Assembly: GCF_020422885.1 (NCBI RefSeq)
Contig: NZ_CP084622.1
Coordinates: 1,755,001-1,819,000, forward strand
Length of the DNA: 64,000 nt
Direction: 5' to 3'
Source: Mesobacillus sp. S13
GTDB taxonomy: Bacteria; Bacillota; Bacilli; Bacillales; Cytobacillaceae
Part shown: one piece after another, positions 63,478 through 64,000 of the stretch
Layout of the letters: the number at the start of each line of letters is the position of its first letter
How positions within the stretch are numbered: the first letter of the stretch is position 1
Notes under the pieces: generated by a model
Database searches by the model: none
What the model saw: only the letters and a program-made list of their open reading frames with translations
What the model was told of the DNA's origin: nothing
Position numbers and translations under genes: made by a program

Positions 63478-64000
<523 letters not shown>

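Overview
The window is a contiguous piece of a low-to-moderate GC Gram-positive chromosome. Gene content and order match the Bacillus subtilis smc-to-proS region almost gene for gene: smc, ftsY, ylxM, ffh, rpsP ... sucCD, dprA, topA, trmFO, codV/xerC, clpQY, codY, the 30-kb fla/che operon, rpsB, tsf, pyrH, frr, uppS, cdsA, dxr, rasP, proS. FliY, CheC, CheD, SigD, a SwrB-like protein, CodY, and GTG/TTG starts behind strong AGGAGG sites all point to the Bacillaceae (Bacillus sensu lato). An intergenic repeat of a kind I recall from Mesobacillus/Cytobacillus-like genomes fits this, but the species cannot be fixed from the window. Every supported gene is on the + strand.

Region 1 (1-14100) holds chromosome segregation (smc, cut by the window edge), signal recognition (ftsY, ylxM, ffh), ribosomal proteins and ribosome or tRNA maturation (rpsP, khpA, ylqD, rimM, trmD, rplS, rbgA), signal peptidase lepB, RNase HII, and the ylqG-ylqH pair, which I read as a FliK-like protein with an FlhB-C-like switch. 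Region 2 (14100-25500) holds sucCD behind a candidate CcpA-controlled promoter, dprA, topA, a 340-bp intergenic repeat element, trmFO, xerC, hslVU and codY. Region 3 (25500-55550) is the fla/che operon from flgB to a swrB-like gene: basal body, rod, hook, C-ring, export gate, placement GTPases, the chemotaxis core (cheY, B, A, W, C, D) and sigma-D. Region 4 (55550-64000) is translation and envelope: rpsB, tsf, pyrH, frr, uppS, cdsA, dxr, the site-2 protease rseP/rasP, and the first 173 codons of proS.

The main anomalies are these. (1) fliK is split by a single in-frame amber codon, with the frame open on both sides, so hook-length control is predicted to be broken unless the stop is a sequence error or is read through. 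(2) Between flgE and the flbD/swrD gene a perfect 11-bp hairpin separates a strong Shine-Dalgarno from the ATG; folding it gives an ideal 8-nt spacing. (3) YlqG/YlqH look like a stand-alone FliK/FlhB-C-like pair whose FlhB partner lacks the NPTH self-cleavage motif. (4) A structured, direct-repeat-bounded element lies between topA and trmFO, with a possible small remnant in the uppS leader. (5) The fla/che promoter region has tandem repeats and CodY-like boxes. No CRISPR array, prophage, transposase, tRNA or rRNA was seen. The rest of the window is conserved core genome.
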